A stretch of DNA of 64,000 nucleotides, taken from Aestuariispira ectoiniformans. GTDB lineage: Bacteria > Pseudomonadota > Alphaproteobacteria > UBA8366 > Aestuariispiraceae. Position numbers and translations under genes: made by a program. The stretch spans positions 1,178,001 to 1,242,000 of the forward strand of contig NZ_CP062788.1 in the NCBI RefSeq assembly GCF_025136295.1. Direction: 5' to 3'. Below the pieces are notes generated by a model that was not told the DNA's origin, made no database searches, and saw only the letters and a program-made list of their open reading frames with translations. Each line of letters begins with the position of its first letter. The first letter of the stretch is position 1. Of the stretch, positions 35,371-45,356 are shown in pieces.

Positions 35371-36390
35371 ATGATGCGTTGGAAACGGAGCCTGCAACTG
35401 GTTGATGTACATTGTGCCGGTGAGATCGGTCGGGTGGTTACCGGAGGTGTTCTTGACATCCCCGGCGCCACGATGGCGGCCAAGCTGGCCCATATCAACG
35501 ATGTCGATGACAACCTGCGCCGCTTTCTCTGCTCCGAACCGAGAAGCGGCCCGGCAGGCTCCGTGGTGCTTCTGCTTCCGGCGACAACGCCGGAGGCTGA
35601 TACCGGCTTCATCGTGCTGCAGCCTGACCAGGCCCATGCCATGTCGGGGTCAAATGCCATGTGCGCCGTCACCGCGATCCTGGAAACCGGGATGAAGGAG
35701 ATGGTGGAGCCGGAAACCGTTGTGACCTTGGACACTGCGGCCGGTCTGGTCCGTGCGGTGGCCCAGTGTGAAGACGGTAAAGTCATCAGGGTGACGCTCG
35801 ATATGCCGCCGTCCTTTGTCGCGTCGAAGGGAGCTGTAATCGATACCCCCGAATGGGGAGTGATCACCTATGACCTGTGTTTCGGCGGCGTTTTTTACGC
35901 CCTGGTCGATGTGGACCAGTTGGGGCTGACGATCGCGCCGGAAAATGCCCGCGATCTGGCGATGAGCGGGGTGTGTCTCCGCAACCGGATCGCGGAAGCG
36001 ACCGAAGTCCGGCACCCTACGATTCCAGCGCTTAACGGCCTCGCTTATGTCATGTTCCGCAGCGAGGAGCCTGATGGGGCGATCCGCACCTGCACGACCC
36101 TGCGGCCGGGACGCGCTGACCGCTCGCCATGTGGTACCGGTTCCAACGCCAGCATGGCTGTGCGCCATGCCGAGGGCCGGATGAAGCCTGGGGATGTCGT
36201 GATTTCCCGCTCCATTATCGGTGGCGAGTTTTTAACGGAGTTCGTCGAAGAAACCCGGGTCGGCCCCTATATCGCGACGCGCAATCGGGTCTCGGGCCAA
36301 TGCTGGATCTACGGGATCAGCCAGGTCGGCCTCGACCCGACGGACCCGTTCCCCCACGGTTTCACACTATCCGACACTTGGGGAGGATGA
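35371..36390 (+). CDS. Proline-racemase superfamily: hydroxyproline 2-epimerase or 3-hydroxyproline dehydratase, Ser/Cys type
   Basis: A 339-aa proline-racemase-fold protein. The first acid/base position is serine (S92 in HAMSGSNAM) where racemases have Cys in MCGHG; the second is Cys (C254 in RSPCGTGSN). Ser/Cys members are known in this superfamily among hydroxyproline epimerases and 3-hydroxyproline dehydratases. With the oxidase, lyase and dehydrogenase around it, 4-hydroxyproline 2-epimerase is the best fit, since it would complete the route. AAGGA overlaps the end of the preceding gene. Confidence 0.8.
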   Translation: MMRWKRSLQLVDVHCAGEIGRVVTGGVLDIPGATMAAKLAHINDVDDNLRRFLCSEPRSGPAGSVVLLLPATTPEADTGFIVLQPDQAHAMSGSNAMCAVTAILETGMKEMVEPETVVTLDTAAGLVRAVAQCEDGKVIRVTLDMPPSFVASKGAVIDTPEWGVITYDLCFGGVFYALVDVDQLGLTIAPENARDLAMSGVCLRNRIAEATEVRHPTIPALNGLAYVMFRSEEPDGAIRTCTTLRPGRADRSPCGTGSNASMAVRHAEGRMKPGDVVISRSIIGGEFLTEFVEETRVGPYIATRNRVSGQCWIYGISQVGLDPTDPFPHGFTLSDTWGG

Positions 36391-36394
36391 GCAG

Positions 36395-37162
36395 ATGCCG
36401 AACGTGGAACAGCCGCTTTCAGGACAAAGCATCTTGGTGACCGGCGCGAGCGGGGGCATCGGGGCAGCCATCGTCGAACGGCTGGCTTTGGAGGGCGCCC
36501 GCCCGATCATCCAATATGGGCGGGATGAGAAGGCCGCTACCGCTCTTCTCGAACGTATCGGCGGCGAGGGTTGGATCATCCAGGCAGATCTGGCCAATCC
36601 CCTTGGGGCGGCGGCCCTATGGGATCAAGCGGTTTCCCGTGCGGGGCGCATCCACGGCCTCGTCAACAATGCGGGTATACGCAGTGAAATCGCAATCGAC
36701 GATGCTCTTGATCAGTGGCAGGCAGCCTGGCATCGGGAATTCCAGGTCGACTTCTTCGCGGCCGTTGATCTTTGCAGATCCGCGATCCGGCATTTCCGCG
36801 ACTGCGGTGGTGGCTGCGTCGTGAATATGGCCAGCCGAGCCGGTCAGCGCGGCTACAGCGCCGACGCCATGCCCTATGGCGCGGCGAAAGCAGCCCTTAT
36901 CAATTTAACCAAATCGATTGCCGGCAGCTTTGGTCGGGACGGTGTCACCGCCGTTGCGGTCGCGCCCGGATGGGTTCGCACGGACATGGCGGAGGATTAC
37001 ATCGCGCGTTTCGGCGAGGCGGCGGCAGTCAGGGATATTCCGACGGGGGCCATGGCCATGCCGTCGGAGATTGCGGAGCTTGTCGCCTTTGTCCTGAGAC
37101 CGTCGCAGAAATCCCTCAACGGCGCGACGCTGGACGTGAATGGCGGGAGTTACATCCGATGA
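36395..37162 (+). CDS. Short-chain dehydrogenase/reductase
   Basis: A 255-aa classical SDR with the cofactor loop TGASGGIG, NNAG (NNAGI), S in NMASRAG and the catalytic pair in YGAAK. The end DVNGGSYIR is typical of 3-oxoacyl-ACP reductase-like SDRs. It begins 4 bp after the racemase-like gene and overlaps the next SDR by ATGA. The substrate is unknown; a sugar-acid or hydroxy-acid linked to this locus is possible. Confidence 0.85.
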   Translation: MPNVEQPLSGQSILVTGASGGIGAAIVERLALEGARPIIQYGRDEKAATALLERIGGEGWIIQADLANPLGAAALWDQAVSRAGRIHGLVNNAGIRSEIAIDDALDQWQAAWHREFQVDFFAAVDLCRSAIRHFRDCGGGCVVNMASRAGQRGYSADAMPYGAAKAALINLTKSIAGSFGRDGVTAVAVAPGWVRTDMAEDYIARFGEAAAVRDIPTGAMAMPSEIAELVAFVLRPSQKSLNGATLDVNGGSYIR

Positions 37163-37950
37163 CATACGAAAGTCCCTATGTGAGGTCAAATTTTGCGCCC
37201 CGGTTTGAAGGCAAGATCGCAATTGTGACCGGCGGTGGGGGCGGTATCGGATCAGCTGTATGCCGACGGTTCGCTGCGGAAAGTGCATGCGTCGTCGTCA
37301 CGGATCTGAATGGCGACGCCGCTAGGGACGTGGCAGATCGAATTAGCGAAGAAGGAGGGACGGCGCATGCCATCGCGGCTGACATTTCCGATGGCGCGGC
37401 CTGCCGTGTGCTTGTTGATGAGGTCCTGAACCGCCACGGCAGCATCGATGTCCTGGTCAATAATGCCGGCATCAATCGACGGGGAAATCTTCTCTCGATC
37501 ACCGAGGAAGACTGGCATGCCAGCTTTGCCGTCAATCTGGATTCCATGTTTCACCTCTGCCGGGCGGTATTGCCGCCGATGATAGCGGCGGGCGGCGGCG
37601 CCATCGTCAATACAGCTTCGCAATGGGGCTTATATCCCGCACCCGATCATATCGCCTATAACGTGAGCAAGGCCGCGGTCGCGTCCTTTACCCAAAATCT
37701 CGCCCGTGACTATGCCCCCGACAAAATCCGGGTGAATGCCGTATGCCCGGGCGAGGTGCGTACGCCGATGCTGGAATCCGGGTTGGCCCGGTCGGGCCGA
37801 ACAGTCGAAGATTTAAACAGGCTCGTGCCCTTCGGGCGTATTGGCGAGCCGGATGAGATCGCAGCGCTGGCCGCCTTTCTTGCTTCAGGCGAAGTCCCGT
37901 ATCTATGCGGCGCCTTGATTGAGATCACAGGCGCGCAGCCGGTGGCCTGA
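37159..37950 (+). CDS. Short-chain dehydrogenase/reductase
   Basis: A 263-aa classical [11 protein letters not shown] cofactor loop near 25, D following VVTDLNGD (which favours NAD), [16 protein letters not shown] and YNVSK. The start at 37159 overlaps the stop of the previous SDR (ATGA), so the two are coupled and may act as successive oxidation and reduction steps or as a heteromer. It is the last gene of the hydroxyproline locus. Confidence 0.85.
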   Translation: MTYESPYVRSNFAPRFEGKIAIVTGGGGGIGSAVCRRFAAESACVVVTDLNGDAARDVADRISEEGGTAHAIAADISDGAACRVLVDEVLNRHGSIDVLVNNAGINRRGNLLSITEEDWHASFAVNLDSMFHLCRAVLPPMIAAGGGAIVNTASQWGLYPAPDHIAYNVSKAAVASFTQNLARDYAPDKIRVNAVCPGEVRTPMLESGLARSGRTVEDLNRLVPFGRIGEPDEIAALAAFLASGEVPYLCGALIEITGAQPVA

Positions 37951-38003
37951 ATGGACAATGTGCATATCAGGTTGATGAGGGCAACAAACAGGAGGCGCGG
38001 ATT

Positions 38004-40175
38004 ATGTCGGTTAGTCTGAAGAGCTTGAAAATCTCTCAGAAAATCCCCCTGCTCGTGATCGGTTCGGTCCTGATTCTCGGGCTGGCGCTCGGGGGCACCG
38101 GTGTCTTTCAGGCACAATCGCTGGCGCATGAATCAAATCAAAACAAATTGTCCGGCGTGCTTTTAGCCAAAAAACAGGCTATCGGTGATTATCTGAAGGG
38201 CGTGTCGGCGAATCTGCATTTTCTGGTCTCCAACAGGACTGTCGGGATTGCCGTTTCGCGCTTCTCGTATGCCTATCTGAAATTCAAGGATCCTGCGCTT
38301 TACAATAATTACGAAGATGCCCCGAGACTGGAATTGCAGCGCCTCTTTGTCGATGAAAATCCCAATCCGGAGGCTCGTCATCTCTATGAGGGCAATGACG
38401 ATAAATCCGACTATATGAAGCAGCATGTTCGATACCATTCCTGGTTTGCCGAGGAAAGTCTGGCCCGGGGATATGATGATCTCTATCTGATCGACGGCGG
38501 CGGTAATCTGGTCTATTCGGTCTTCAAATATCAGGATTTCGGCGAGAATCTTCTGGAGGGACTGTTCAAGGACAGCGGCCTTGCCAAGGCCTTCCGCGCA
38601 GCGGCCGAAGCCGCGGAAGGCACGCAGATTTTCATCGATTTTGAAGCCTATGAGCCCAATGCCGGAAAACAGGCGGCTTTTGTTGCCGAGCCCATTTATA
38701 CGAATGGGCGCTATAAGGGGGTGCTGGCCATCCAGCTTCCGGTCAGCAGGCTGGACGCCATCATGCAGACCGTGGCTGGCTTGGGCGACAGCGGCGAAAC
38801 CTATCTGGCCGGAACCGATGGATTGTGGCGCAGTAATTCAAGATTGTCCGATGATCCGGCGCTCATGCGGTTTGAGGTGATCCCGGCCGTGGTCGAGGCG
38901 GCGGTCAAAGGGGAAAGCGGCTCTGATACCTTCGTCAATCCGGTGGGGATCAAGGTCCTGGCTGCCTTCGCCCCCTTGGATTTCCTGGGACATCGATGGA
39001 TCGTCGTGGCGTCCCAGGCGACGGGGGAAATTGGCGCGCCGGTCCGCGAAATGCAGATGATCATGCTGACGGTCACTGCAGTCCTGCTGGCTATCATTGT
39101 CCTTGTAACGATAGTCGTTTCCCGCGGCATCACCCGACCGCTCACCACCATGACCGGCGCCATGGAGGATCTGGCCGAAGGCGGCTTGGACGTTGAGGTG
39201 AAGGATGAAGGCCGCGGCGACGAGATTGGCGCTATGGCTAGGGCGCTGACGGTTTTCAAGGAGAATGCCGCGGAGCGTCGCCGCCTTCGCGCCGAGCAGG
39301 AAGCGGAATCCGTTGAACGGGAAAAACGTGCCAGGGCGCTGGACGAATTGGTCAGCCATTTCACGCAATCGATGCAGCAGGCGGTGGAGGCGGTTTCTCA
39401 GGCTGCGGCTTCCATGACACAAACCGCACGGAGCCTGTCCGAAACCGCGAGGGATGCGGACCGTCAGGCGAGGGAGGCGGCTGGTGCATCCAACAGTGCA
39501 TCGGAAAATGTACAAACAGCGGCGGCAGCCGCCGAACAACTTTCCGCCTCCATCCGGGAGATCCACCAGAATGTCTCTCAGTCGACCGATATGTCGTCGA
39601 GGGCATCTTCCCAGGCGCGCGACACCAACAGACAGGTGACCGGCCTGGTGGAGACCGCCGAGCGGATCGGTGAGGTGGTCAGTCTGATTTCCGACATCGC
39701 GGAACAGACCAACCTGCTCGCCCTCAATGCCACCATCGAGGCGGCACGGGCCGGCGATGCCGGCAAGGGTTTTGCTGTGGTCGCCAGCGAGGTGAAATCG
39801 CTTGCTACCCAGACCGCAAGGGCGACGGAGGAGATTTCCCAGCAGGTGGCCGGTATCCAGTCGGCGACAGGCGCTTCCGCCCGTTCGATCCGGGAGATCA
39901 GCGATATCATCGGCGAGTTGGACACGATATCCACCTCCATCGCCTCCGCGGTGGAACAGCAGGGAATGGCAACCCAGGAAATCGCCCGCAATGCCCAACA
40001 TGCCTCCGGCAGCACGAGTGCGGTTTCCGAAAATGTCTCTGCCGTCTCTGGTGCGGTGGCACAGACCAATGTGGCGGCCTCAAGCGTTCTGGAGGCTGCC
40101 GATGCCTTGTCGAAACAGGCGCAGATTATGCAGCAGGAACTGCAGGGTTTTGCCGCCAGGATCAGGTCAGTCTGA
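38004..40175 (+). CDS. Methyl-accepting chemotaxis protein with periplasmic Cache-type domain
   Basis: A 723-aa chemoreceptor: N-terminal membrane helix (about 14-36), a long periplasmic region (about 37-350) of the Cache type ([33 protein letters not shown]), second helix (about 350-372), HAMP domain ([21 protein letters not shown]) and a cytoplasmic coiled-coil whose hairpin tip contains [21 protein letters not shown]. It senses a small molecule in the periplasm. It sits just downstream of the hydroxyproline genes, which hints at an amino-acid-like attractant, but this is only context. AGGAGG precedes the ATG. Confidence 0.93.
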   Translation: MSVSLKSLKISQKIPLLVIGSVLILGLALGGTGVFQAQSLAHESNQNKLSGVLLAKKQAIGDYLKGVSANLHFLVSNRTVGIAVSRFSYAYLKFKDPALYNNYEDAPRLELQRLFVDENPNPEARHLYEGNDDKSDYMKQHVRYHSWFAEESLARGYDDLYLIDGGGNLVYSVFKYQDFGENLLEGLFKDSGLAKAFRAAAEAAEGTQIFIDFEAYEPNAGKQAAFVAEPIYTNGRYKGVLAIQLPVSRLDAIMQTVAGLGDSGETYLAGTDGLWRSNSRLSDDPALMRFEVIPAVVEAAVKGESGSDTFVNPVGIKVLAAFAPLDFLGHRWIVVASQATGEIGAPVREMQMIMLTVTAVLLAIIVLVTIVVSRGITRPLTTMTGAMEDLAEGGLDVEVKDEGRGDEIGAMARALTVFKENAAERRRLRAEQEAESVEREKRARALDELVSHFTQSMQQAVEAVSQAAASMTQTARSLSETARDADRQAREAAGASNSASENVQTAAAAAEQLSASIREIHQNVSQSTDMSSRASSQARDTNRQVTGLVETAERIGEVVSLISDIAEQTNLLALNATIEAARAGDAGKGFAVVASEVKSLATQTARATEEISQQVAGIQSATGASARSIREISDIIGELDTISTSIASAVEQQGMATQEIARNAQHASGSTSAVSENVSAVSGAVAQTNVAASSVLEAADALSKQAQIMQQELQGFAARIRSV

Positions 40176-40243
40176 CGAATATCGTCAATCACCGCCCCGT
40201 GGTAGGCGCCTTGATTTTGAGGTTGCGATACCTGCGTTCCACT

Positions 40244-40270
40244 GATCCGCCGAAAGGCGGGTCTTTGTTT
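40244..40270 (+). terminator. Rho-independent terminator after the chemoreceptor
   Basis: GATCCGCC-GAAA-GGCGGGTC forms an 8-bp stem (one G-U) with a stable GAAA tetraloop and is followed by TTTGTTT. It lies 68 bp after the chemoreceptor stop. Confidence 0.75.
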
Positions 40271-40387
40271 GGGATGGATATTGTCTGTCGTCAGAACAAA
40301 TGGACATTGTTCAAACGCAAGGGCAATACAAGACGCGGGGTTCCCTTCCCGGGGGCCGCCACCGGCATCTGAGGGATAAAGCAGCCC

Positions 40388-41212
40388 TCACCCCTGTGGC
40401 GGGTATTTTATTCCGTCCATGTGCGCACGTTCCAGGATGTCCAAATAACTACCGTCTCTTCTCATGTCGGCCAGGCCGGCGTTAAACAGATCGACAATTC
40501 GCTGGCCTTGGCGGTGCTTCTTCGAAACAATAATATGCAACGTCAATTCAGATAGCGGCGGCATTAGGAAATCCACATTGTCCTGTTTATCGTGGAACTG
40601 CGTTGCCAGGATGTGATGCGCAAGACCTTCATCCAGTGGCGTCAGGTCTGCCCGCCCGATCAAAACCATCTTCAGAGCCTTAATCTTGTCAGCCACTTCG
40701 TATTTTTGCAGATACTCGGCTGCATCGAACGCCGCTTCATGTACGGAACCTCGCTCGACAGCAAAGGTGTAGGGACGCAAATCCATGAGTGTACGCCAAT
40801 GAATCCTCAATGATTTCCTCTTCACAAAGATTAACCTGTTTACCAGAATCGGTGCACTGTAAAGGAATTCCTTTTCTCGCTCTGTGCTACGCCAGGCACA
40901 AATACTGGCATCGTCTATAAGGTGTCTCGTATTGAACAGTGCGCGGGCCCAGGGGTAGGTATGCAATTCCGTCGTCAGCCCTTCTCTGCGAAAGGCTTCG
41001 CGGACAATCTCCGTAGCGACACCACCCTGCGCCATTCCAGAATCCACATAAGGCGGCCAGTCACTGCAGTTGATGCGTAAGACAGGTTCACCACCCCAAG
41101 CCTTCTGTATGAGTATGCAGGCGAGCAGGGTAACGATCAGCCCCCAAAACAACCGGGTCCTGCAGGTAGGGAATAGGGAACGTTCCAGAAATGTGTGCGG
41201 TATTCCGCTCAT
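40388..41212 (-). CDS. Lone periplasmic solute-binding protein (SBP_bac_3 type)
   Basis: A 274-aa protein with an N-terminal hydrophobic segment (RLFWGLIVTLLACILIQKAWG) and a polar-amino-acid binding fold (LRINCSDWPPYVDSGMAQGGVATEIVREAF split by strand 1). There is no permease or ATPase beside it; such solitary proteins occur with chemoreceptors and sensor proteins in alphaproteobacteria. It converges on the chemoreceptor gene. Function unknown; ligand capture for signalling is one possibility. Confidence 0.75.
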   Translation of the reverse strand: MSGIPHTFLERSLFPTCRTRLFWGLIVTLLACILIQKAWGGEPVLRINCSDWPPYVDSGMAQGGVATEIVREAFRREGLTTELHTYPWARALFNTRHLIDDASICAWRSTEREKEFLYSAPILVNRLIFVKRKSLRIHWRTLMDLRPYTFAVERGSVHEAAFDAAEYLQKYEVADKIKALKMVLIGRADLTPLDEGLAHHILATQFHDKQDNVDFLMPPLSELTLHIIVSKKHRQGQRIVDLFNAGLADMRRDGSYLDILERAHMDGIKYPPQG

Positions 41213-41628
41213 AATACGTCACCAGCAGTTACTCTTTCCCCTAAGCTGAAGCAGGCTAGCAGGCTGTGATTTACCCGAAGTCACTTTAAGCCAATGTGGG
41301 CCCATGACCTACAGAAAATACCGTCATAGTGTCTTGGCCTTTGAAGACAATTCCGCCAATTCACGTTTCATGACCTGGGCTTGCCGGGCCAGGGAGTTAG
41401 AGGGGCATTGTCAGATTAGAACCCGACACAAATTTCTTTCCGGCATCTGCTTAAGAGATATGGATATGTTCCGGCGCAAGTTGTCAGTGACAAATGGCGA
41501 CCGACAATCGCAGCATTGAAGGCCCGTATTCCATCAGCACAAAACCTTTGAGGCAGTGCATCACGAGGGGCCTGTTGAGGGGCGGGACCCCTCGCATGGG
41601 CACGATCGATGCGGGTGGATGATCTTTT
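41213..41628. other. Intergenic region without a supported gene
   Basis: About 415 bp before the ytfQ promoter. A 71-codon frame at 41304-41519 has no recognisable domain or ribosome site and is not called. GAGGGG (41577-41582) and CCCCTC (41588-41593) can form a hairpin, and CGAGGGG at 41564-41570 can pair with 41588-41594 instead. TTGTCAG at 41409 faintly resembles the TGACA repeats seen elsewhere, without the 22-bp period. Confidence 0.4.
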
Positions 41629-41658
41629 TTGATATTTACAAAAATAATATAGTATGAT
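41629..41658 (+). promoter_or_regulatory. Candidate sigma-70 promoter of the ytfQ operon
   Basis: TTGATA (41629-41634) and TATGAT (41653-41658) with an 18-nt spacer, in a locally AT-rich stretch, about 75 bp before the ytfQ start. The GntR protein encoded at the end of the operon probably acts near here, but no clear operator stands out. Confidence 0.5.
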
Positions 41659-41733
41659 TTTTTAGCGCAACATAAATTCGAAAAAACAAAAAACCATAAT
41701 CGAATGAAATCAATGACAGGGAGGAAATGAACA

Positions 41734-42693
41734 ATGCGTAACAAGTCATGGATCGGTTTGGGAGTTCTCGTCGCGACGACGTTGAGCGCGTCAGCCGCCA
41801 TTGCCCAGACAATCGGTTTTTCGCAGATCGGATCGGAATCCGGTTGGCGTGCCGCCGAGACGACAATCACTCACAACCAGGCTGAACAGAGGGGCATCAA
41901 CCTGAAATTCGCAGATGCGCAGCAGAAGCAGGAGAATCAGATCAAGGCAATCCGATCCTTTATCGCGCAGGGTGTAGATGCCATCCTGCTGGCGCCGGTG
42001 GTGGCAACAGGTTGGGATTCCGTGCTGAAAGAGGCAAAGGAATCTGAAATCCCGGTCGTGCTTCTCGATCGTATGGTGGATGCACCGAAGGACCTCTATC
42101 TGACCGCCGTTGGCTCGAACCTCGTTCATGAGGGACGTGTGGCCGGCCAATGGCTGGTTGATAAAGTCGGCGGCAAGAGCTGCAATATCGTGGAGCTTCA
42201 GGGGACCACCGGCTCCTCGCCTGCCATTGACCGGAAGAAGGGGTTTGGGGAGGCGATCGCAGGCCATGACAATCTGAAGATCATCCGCAGCCAAACCGGC
42301 GACTTCACCCGTACCAAGGGCAAGGAAGTCATGGAGAGCTTTCTCAAAGCCGAAAATGGCGGCGCCAATATCTGTGCGCTCTATGCCCATAATGACGATA
42401 TGGCCGTCGGGGCTATTCAGGCGATCAAGGAAGCCGGCCTGAAACCCGGCAAGGATATCCTGATTGTCTCCATCGACGCAGTGCCGGACATCTTCAAGGC
42501 AATGGCTGCGGGCGAGGCAAACGCGACCGTCGAGCTCACGCCGAACATGGCGGGGCCGGCTTTCGATGCGCTGGATGCCTACAGGAAAAATGGCACGATG
42601 CCGGCGAAGTTTATCCAGACCGAGTCCAAGCTCTACACCCAAGATGACGACCCAATGGCGGTTTATGAGGTGAAAAAGGACCTGGGATACTGA
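41734..42693 (+). CDS. ytfQ: Sugar ABC transporter binding protein (YtfQ-like)
   Basis: A 319-aa periplasmic binding protein with a Sec signal (cleavage after ASAAIAQ or nearby, about 24) and the YtfQ blocks IGFSQIGSESGWRAAE, LDRMV and VELQGTTGSSPAIDRKKGF. YtfQ binds galactofuranose and related furanose sugars. GGGAGGA lies ahead of the ATG. It is followed by a 14-bp hairpin and then the ATPase and two permeases. Confidence 0.9.
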   Translation: MRNKSWIGLGVLVATTLSASAAIAQTIGFSQIGSESGWRAAETTITHNQAEQRGINLKFADAQQKQENQIKAIRSFIAQGVDAILLAPVVATGWDSVLKEAKESEIPVVLLDRMVDAPKDLYLTAVGSNLVHEGRVAGQWLVDKVGGKSCNIVELQGTTGSSPAIDRKKGFGEAIAGHDNLKIIRSQTGDFTRTKGKEVMESFLKAENGGANICALYAHNDDMAVGAIQAIKEAGLKPGKDILIVSIDAVPDIFKAMAAGEANATVELTPNMAGPAFDALDAYRKNGTMPAKFIQTESKLYTQDDDPMAVYEVKKDLGY

Positions 42694-42734
42694 TCTCTCT
42701 TGAAAACGATCGGCCAATAGGGGCCGAAGACTGG

Positions 42735-42788
42735 CGGTGAGGCCCGCGTTCATGCGCATTGGTATCGTATAGATCGCGGGCCTCACCG
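42735..42788 (+). promoter_or_regulatory. Hairpin between ytfQ and ytfR
   Basis: CGGTGAGGCCCGCG (42735-42748) and CGCGGGCCTCACCG (42775-42788) are perfect 14-bp arms around a 26-nt loop, located 42 bp after the ytfQ stop. There is no T-run. It fits an mRNA-protecting or partially terminating element that favours binding-protein synthesis. Confidence 0.65.
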
Positions 42789-42816
42789 GCCCTCTGTCGT
42801 AATCAAGGAGGCCGAA

Positions 42817-44337
42817 GTGTCGAATGGTAATAACCCACTGCTCTGCGCGACATCCGTAATGAAGGTTTTTCCTGGTACGATCGCCCTGGATGGGATCGAT
42901 TTCACCCTCGAAGCGGGAGAAGTTCATGCCTTGCTGGGCGAAAACGGCGCAGGTAAATCAACCCTCATCAAATGTATTGGCGGTGCACACCGCCGCGACG
43001 GCGGCGACATTTTACTCGAAGGCCGCGCGATCAATCCCCGGAGCACGCAGGAGGCGCAGGAGCTCGGTATCGGGAGCGTCTATCAGGAGGTTAATCTCCT
43101 GCCAAACCTGACAGTCGCCGAGAACCTCTTCCTCGGCCATCAGGCAACCCGCTTCGGTATGATCTCCCGCCGCGCGATGAACCGCGAGGCTCAGGAGTGC
43201 CTGTCACACTATGGTCTGGAAATTGACGTTAGGCGAAACCTCGACAGCTATTCGGTCGCGGTTCGGCAGGTTATCGCCATCGCCCGTGCGGTCACGCTTT
43301 CCGGCAAGGTCCTTATCCTCGACGAGCCAACGGCCAGTCTCGATGCACAGGAAGTTGAGATGCTGTTCGACGTAGTGCGCACGCTTCGCGACCGTGGTCT
43401 TGGCATAATATTCATCTCGCACTTTCTCGACCAGGTGTTCGATATTTCGGATCGTCTGACGATCTTGCGCAACGGGCGCTTGATCGGGACGGAGCGCGCC
43501 GCAGATATTGATCGCATACAACTCGTCAACCTGATGCTGGGCCGCGAACTGCAGGAGGAGACGCGTGTCATAGGCCGCGCAGATCGCCCCGAAGACGCGC
43601 CGGCGATCCGATTCAAGTCGTTTGGCCGTTCGGGACATATCGCGCCGTTCGATCTGGAAGTCCGTGCGGGTGAAGTCATCGGTGTTGCCGGCCTTCTCGG
43701 CTCTGGCCGGACGGAGACCGCCGAGGTGCTGTTTGGCGTCGCGCGGCATGATTCCGGAACGGCCGATGACAAGGACGGGCCAATCGGCCTCGATACACCC
43801 CGGGATGCCATCAGCTCTGGTTTCGGGTTCGCCCCGGAGGATCGTAAAAGCGACGGAATCATTGGCGATCTGTCGGTTCGCGAAAACATCATTCTGGCGC
43901 TGCAGGCACGTTCGGGATGGACGAAGCCGTTGCCTGTACGAGAACAGACGGAAATGGCCGAGGAGTTCGTGCGCAGACTCGACATCCGGACCGAAAACAT
44001 TGAAAAGCCGGTGGGCCAGCTGTCCGGCGGCAATCAGCAGAAAGTTATGCTGGCGCGTTGGCTGGCGACCAATCCGCGCTTCCTCATCCTCGACGAGCCG
44101 ACCCGCGGTATCGACGTCGGCGCGCATGCCGAGATTATCCGGTTGATCGAGGAACTCTGCGCGGCGGGCATGTCACTGCTCGTCATTTCATCAGAGTTCG
44201 ATGAACTCGTGACCTATAGCCACCGCGTGATCGTCGTGCGCGACCGCCACCATGTCGCGGAATTGATCGGTTCGGAAATCACGACGGAAAACATGGTCTC
44301 GGCCATTGCAGCATCGGGCAGGGGAGCCGCGGCATGA
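42817..44337 (+). CDS. ytfR: Sugar ABC transporter ATP-binding protein (YtfR-like)
   Basis: A 506-aa double ATPase of the CUT2 class: Walker [10 protein letters not shown] in domain 1, Walker B LILDEPTASLD, and a second domain with [24 protein letters not shown] and [13 protein letters not shown]. The GTG start at 42817 is well supported by AAGGAGG six nt upstream. It ends in an ATGA overlap with ytfT. It energises sugar import with YtfT and YjfF. Confidence 0.93.
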   Translation: MSNGNNPLLCATSVMKVFPGTIALDGIDFTLEAGEVHALLGENGAGKSTLIKCIGGAHRRDGGDILLEGRAINPRSTQEAQELGIGSVYQEVNLLPNLTVAENLFLGHQATRFGMISRRAMNREAQECLSHYGLEIDVRRNLDSYSVAVRQVIAIARAVTLSGKVLILDEPTASLDAQEVEMLFDVVRTLRDRGLGIIFISHFLDQVFDISDRLTILRNGRLIGTERAADIDRIQLVNLMLGRELQEETRVIGRADRPEDAPAIRFKSFGRSGHIAPFDLEVRAGEVIGVAGLLGSGRTETAEVLFGVARHDSGTADDKDGPIGLDTPRDAISSGFGFAPEDRKSDGIIGDLSVRENIILALQARSGWTKPLPVREQTEMAEEFVRRLDIRTENIEKPVGQLSGGNQQKVMLARWLATNPRFLILDEPTRGIDVGAHAEIIRLIEELCAAGMSLLVISSEFDELVTYSHRVIVVRDRHHVAELIGSEITTENMVSAIAASGRGAAA

Positions 44338-45356
44338 ATATATCTCTCGACCTGCTGAAGCGAATCGCCCCGCAAATAGCCGTGCTGGGTATTGTCCTCT
44401 TGCTGATTGCGGTGGTGTTCCCGGGCTTCTTCGATATCAGCGTCGCGAACGGTCGTCTGTTTGGCAGCCCGATCGATATCCTTAACCGCGGTGCGCCGGT
44501 TGCACTACTGGCCATCGGCATGACGCTTGTCATCGCGACAGGCGGGATTGATCTATCGGTTGGCGCCATCATGGCGATCGCGGGCGCGGTGGCGGCGTCG
44601 GCCATCGATCAGGAAATGGGGCTGGCGACGGCTTTGGGGCTGGCCCTTGGGGCGGGGCTTCTCTGCGGAATCTGGAACGGTTTTCTGATCGCGATCCTGG
44701 GCATTCAGCCGATTGTCGCCACCCTGACCCTGATGGTCGCGGGCCGCGGTATCGCCCAGCTCATTACGGAAGGAGCTATCCTGACCTTCACGCATGAGGG
44801 ATTGATCTATATCGGCGCGGGGGCGTTCATGGCGATTCCAATGCCGGTTCTGATCTGGATCGCCGTCGGGATCGCTTTTGCGATGGTTGTCCGTCGAACG
44901 GCATTGGGGCTTCTCATCGAATCGATCGGTGTCAACCGTCGGGCGAGCATGCTGGCGGGGATTAACACACGTGTCCTGCTGGTTGCTGTTTACATGGCAT
45001 CCGGTCTTTGCGCTGCAGTGGCCGGCGTAATCGCGGCTGCAGATATACAGGGCGCGGATGCCAACAACGCGGGCTTGTGGTTGGAAATCGATGCGATTCT
45101 CGCCGTGGTGATCGGCGGCACATCGTTGCTCGGCGGGCGGTTCTCGATCCTCGCATCGCTCATCGGCGCGATGATCATCCAAGCCGTCAACACGGGAATT
45201 CTACTGTCCGGTTTCCCGCCTGAGTTCAACCTCGTTATCAAGGCAACCATTATCCTCGTCATTCTCGTCCTGCAGTCGCCGCGGGCCATGGCGGCCTTTC
45301 GCACAGTTCGGACCAAGCGAAAGAACGTGGTAAATGGGGAGAGCATCGTCCAATGA
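44334..45356 (+). CDS. ytfT: Sugar ABC transporter permease (YtfT-like)
   Basis: A 340-aa CUT2 permease with about eight to ten membrane helices; ATGGIDLSVGAIMAIAG and SIGVNRRASMLAGIN are the family marks. Coupled at both ends by ATGA overlaps (with ytfR and yjfF). It forms one half of a heterodimeric channel. Confidence 0.92.
   Translation: MNISLDLLKRIAPQIAVLGIVLLLIAVVFPGFFDISVANGRLFGSPIDILNRGAPVALLAIGMTLVIATGGIDLSVGAIMAIAGAVAASAIDQEMGLATALGLALGAGLLCGIWNGFLIAILGIQPIVATLTLMVAGRGIAQLITEGAILTFTHEGLIYIGAGAFMAIPMPVLIWIAVGIAFAMVVRRTALGLLIESIGVNRRASMLAGINTRVLLVAVYMASGLCAAVAGVIAAADIQGADANNAGLWLEIDAILAVVIGGTSLLGGRFSILASLIGAMIIQAVNTGILLSGFPPEFNLVIKATIILVILVLQSPRAMAAFRTVRTKRKNVVNGESIVQ

Noticed and set aside
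38838-40001. 387-codon minus-strand frame opposite the chemoreceptor
   Set aside because: It is a shadow of the repetitive coiled-coil coding sequence, without known motifs.
41304-41519. 71-codon open frame upstream of ytfQ
   Set aside because: No ribosome site, no family resemblance; it lies in degenerate intergenic DNA.
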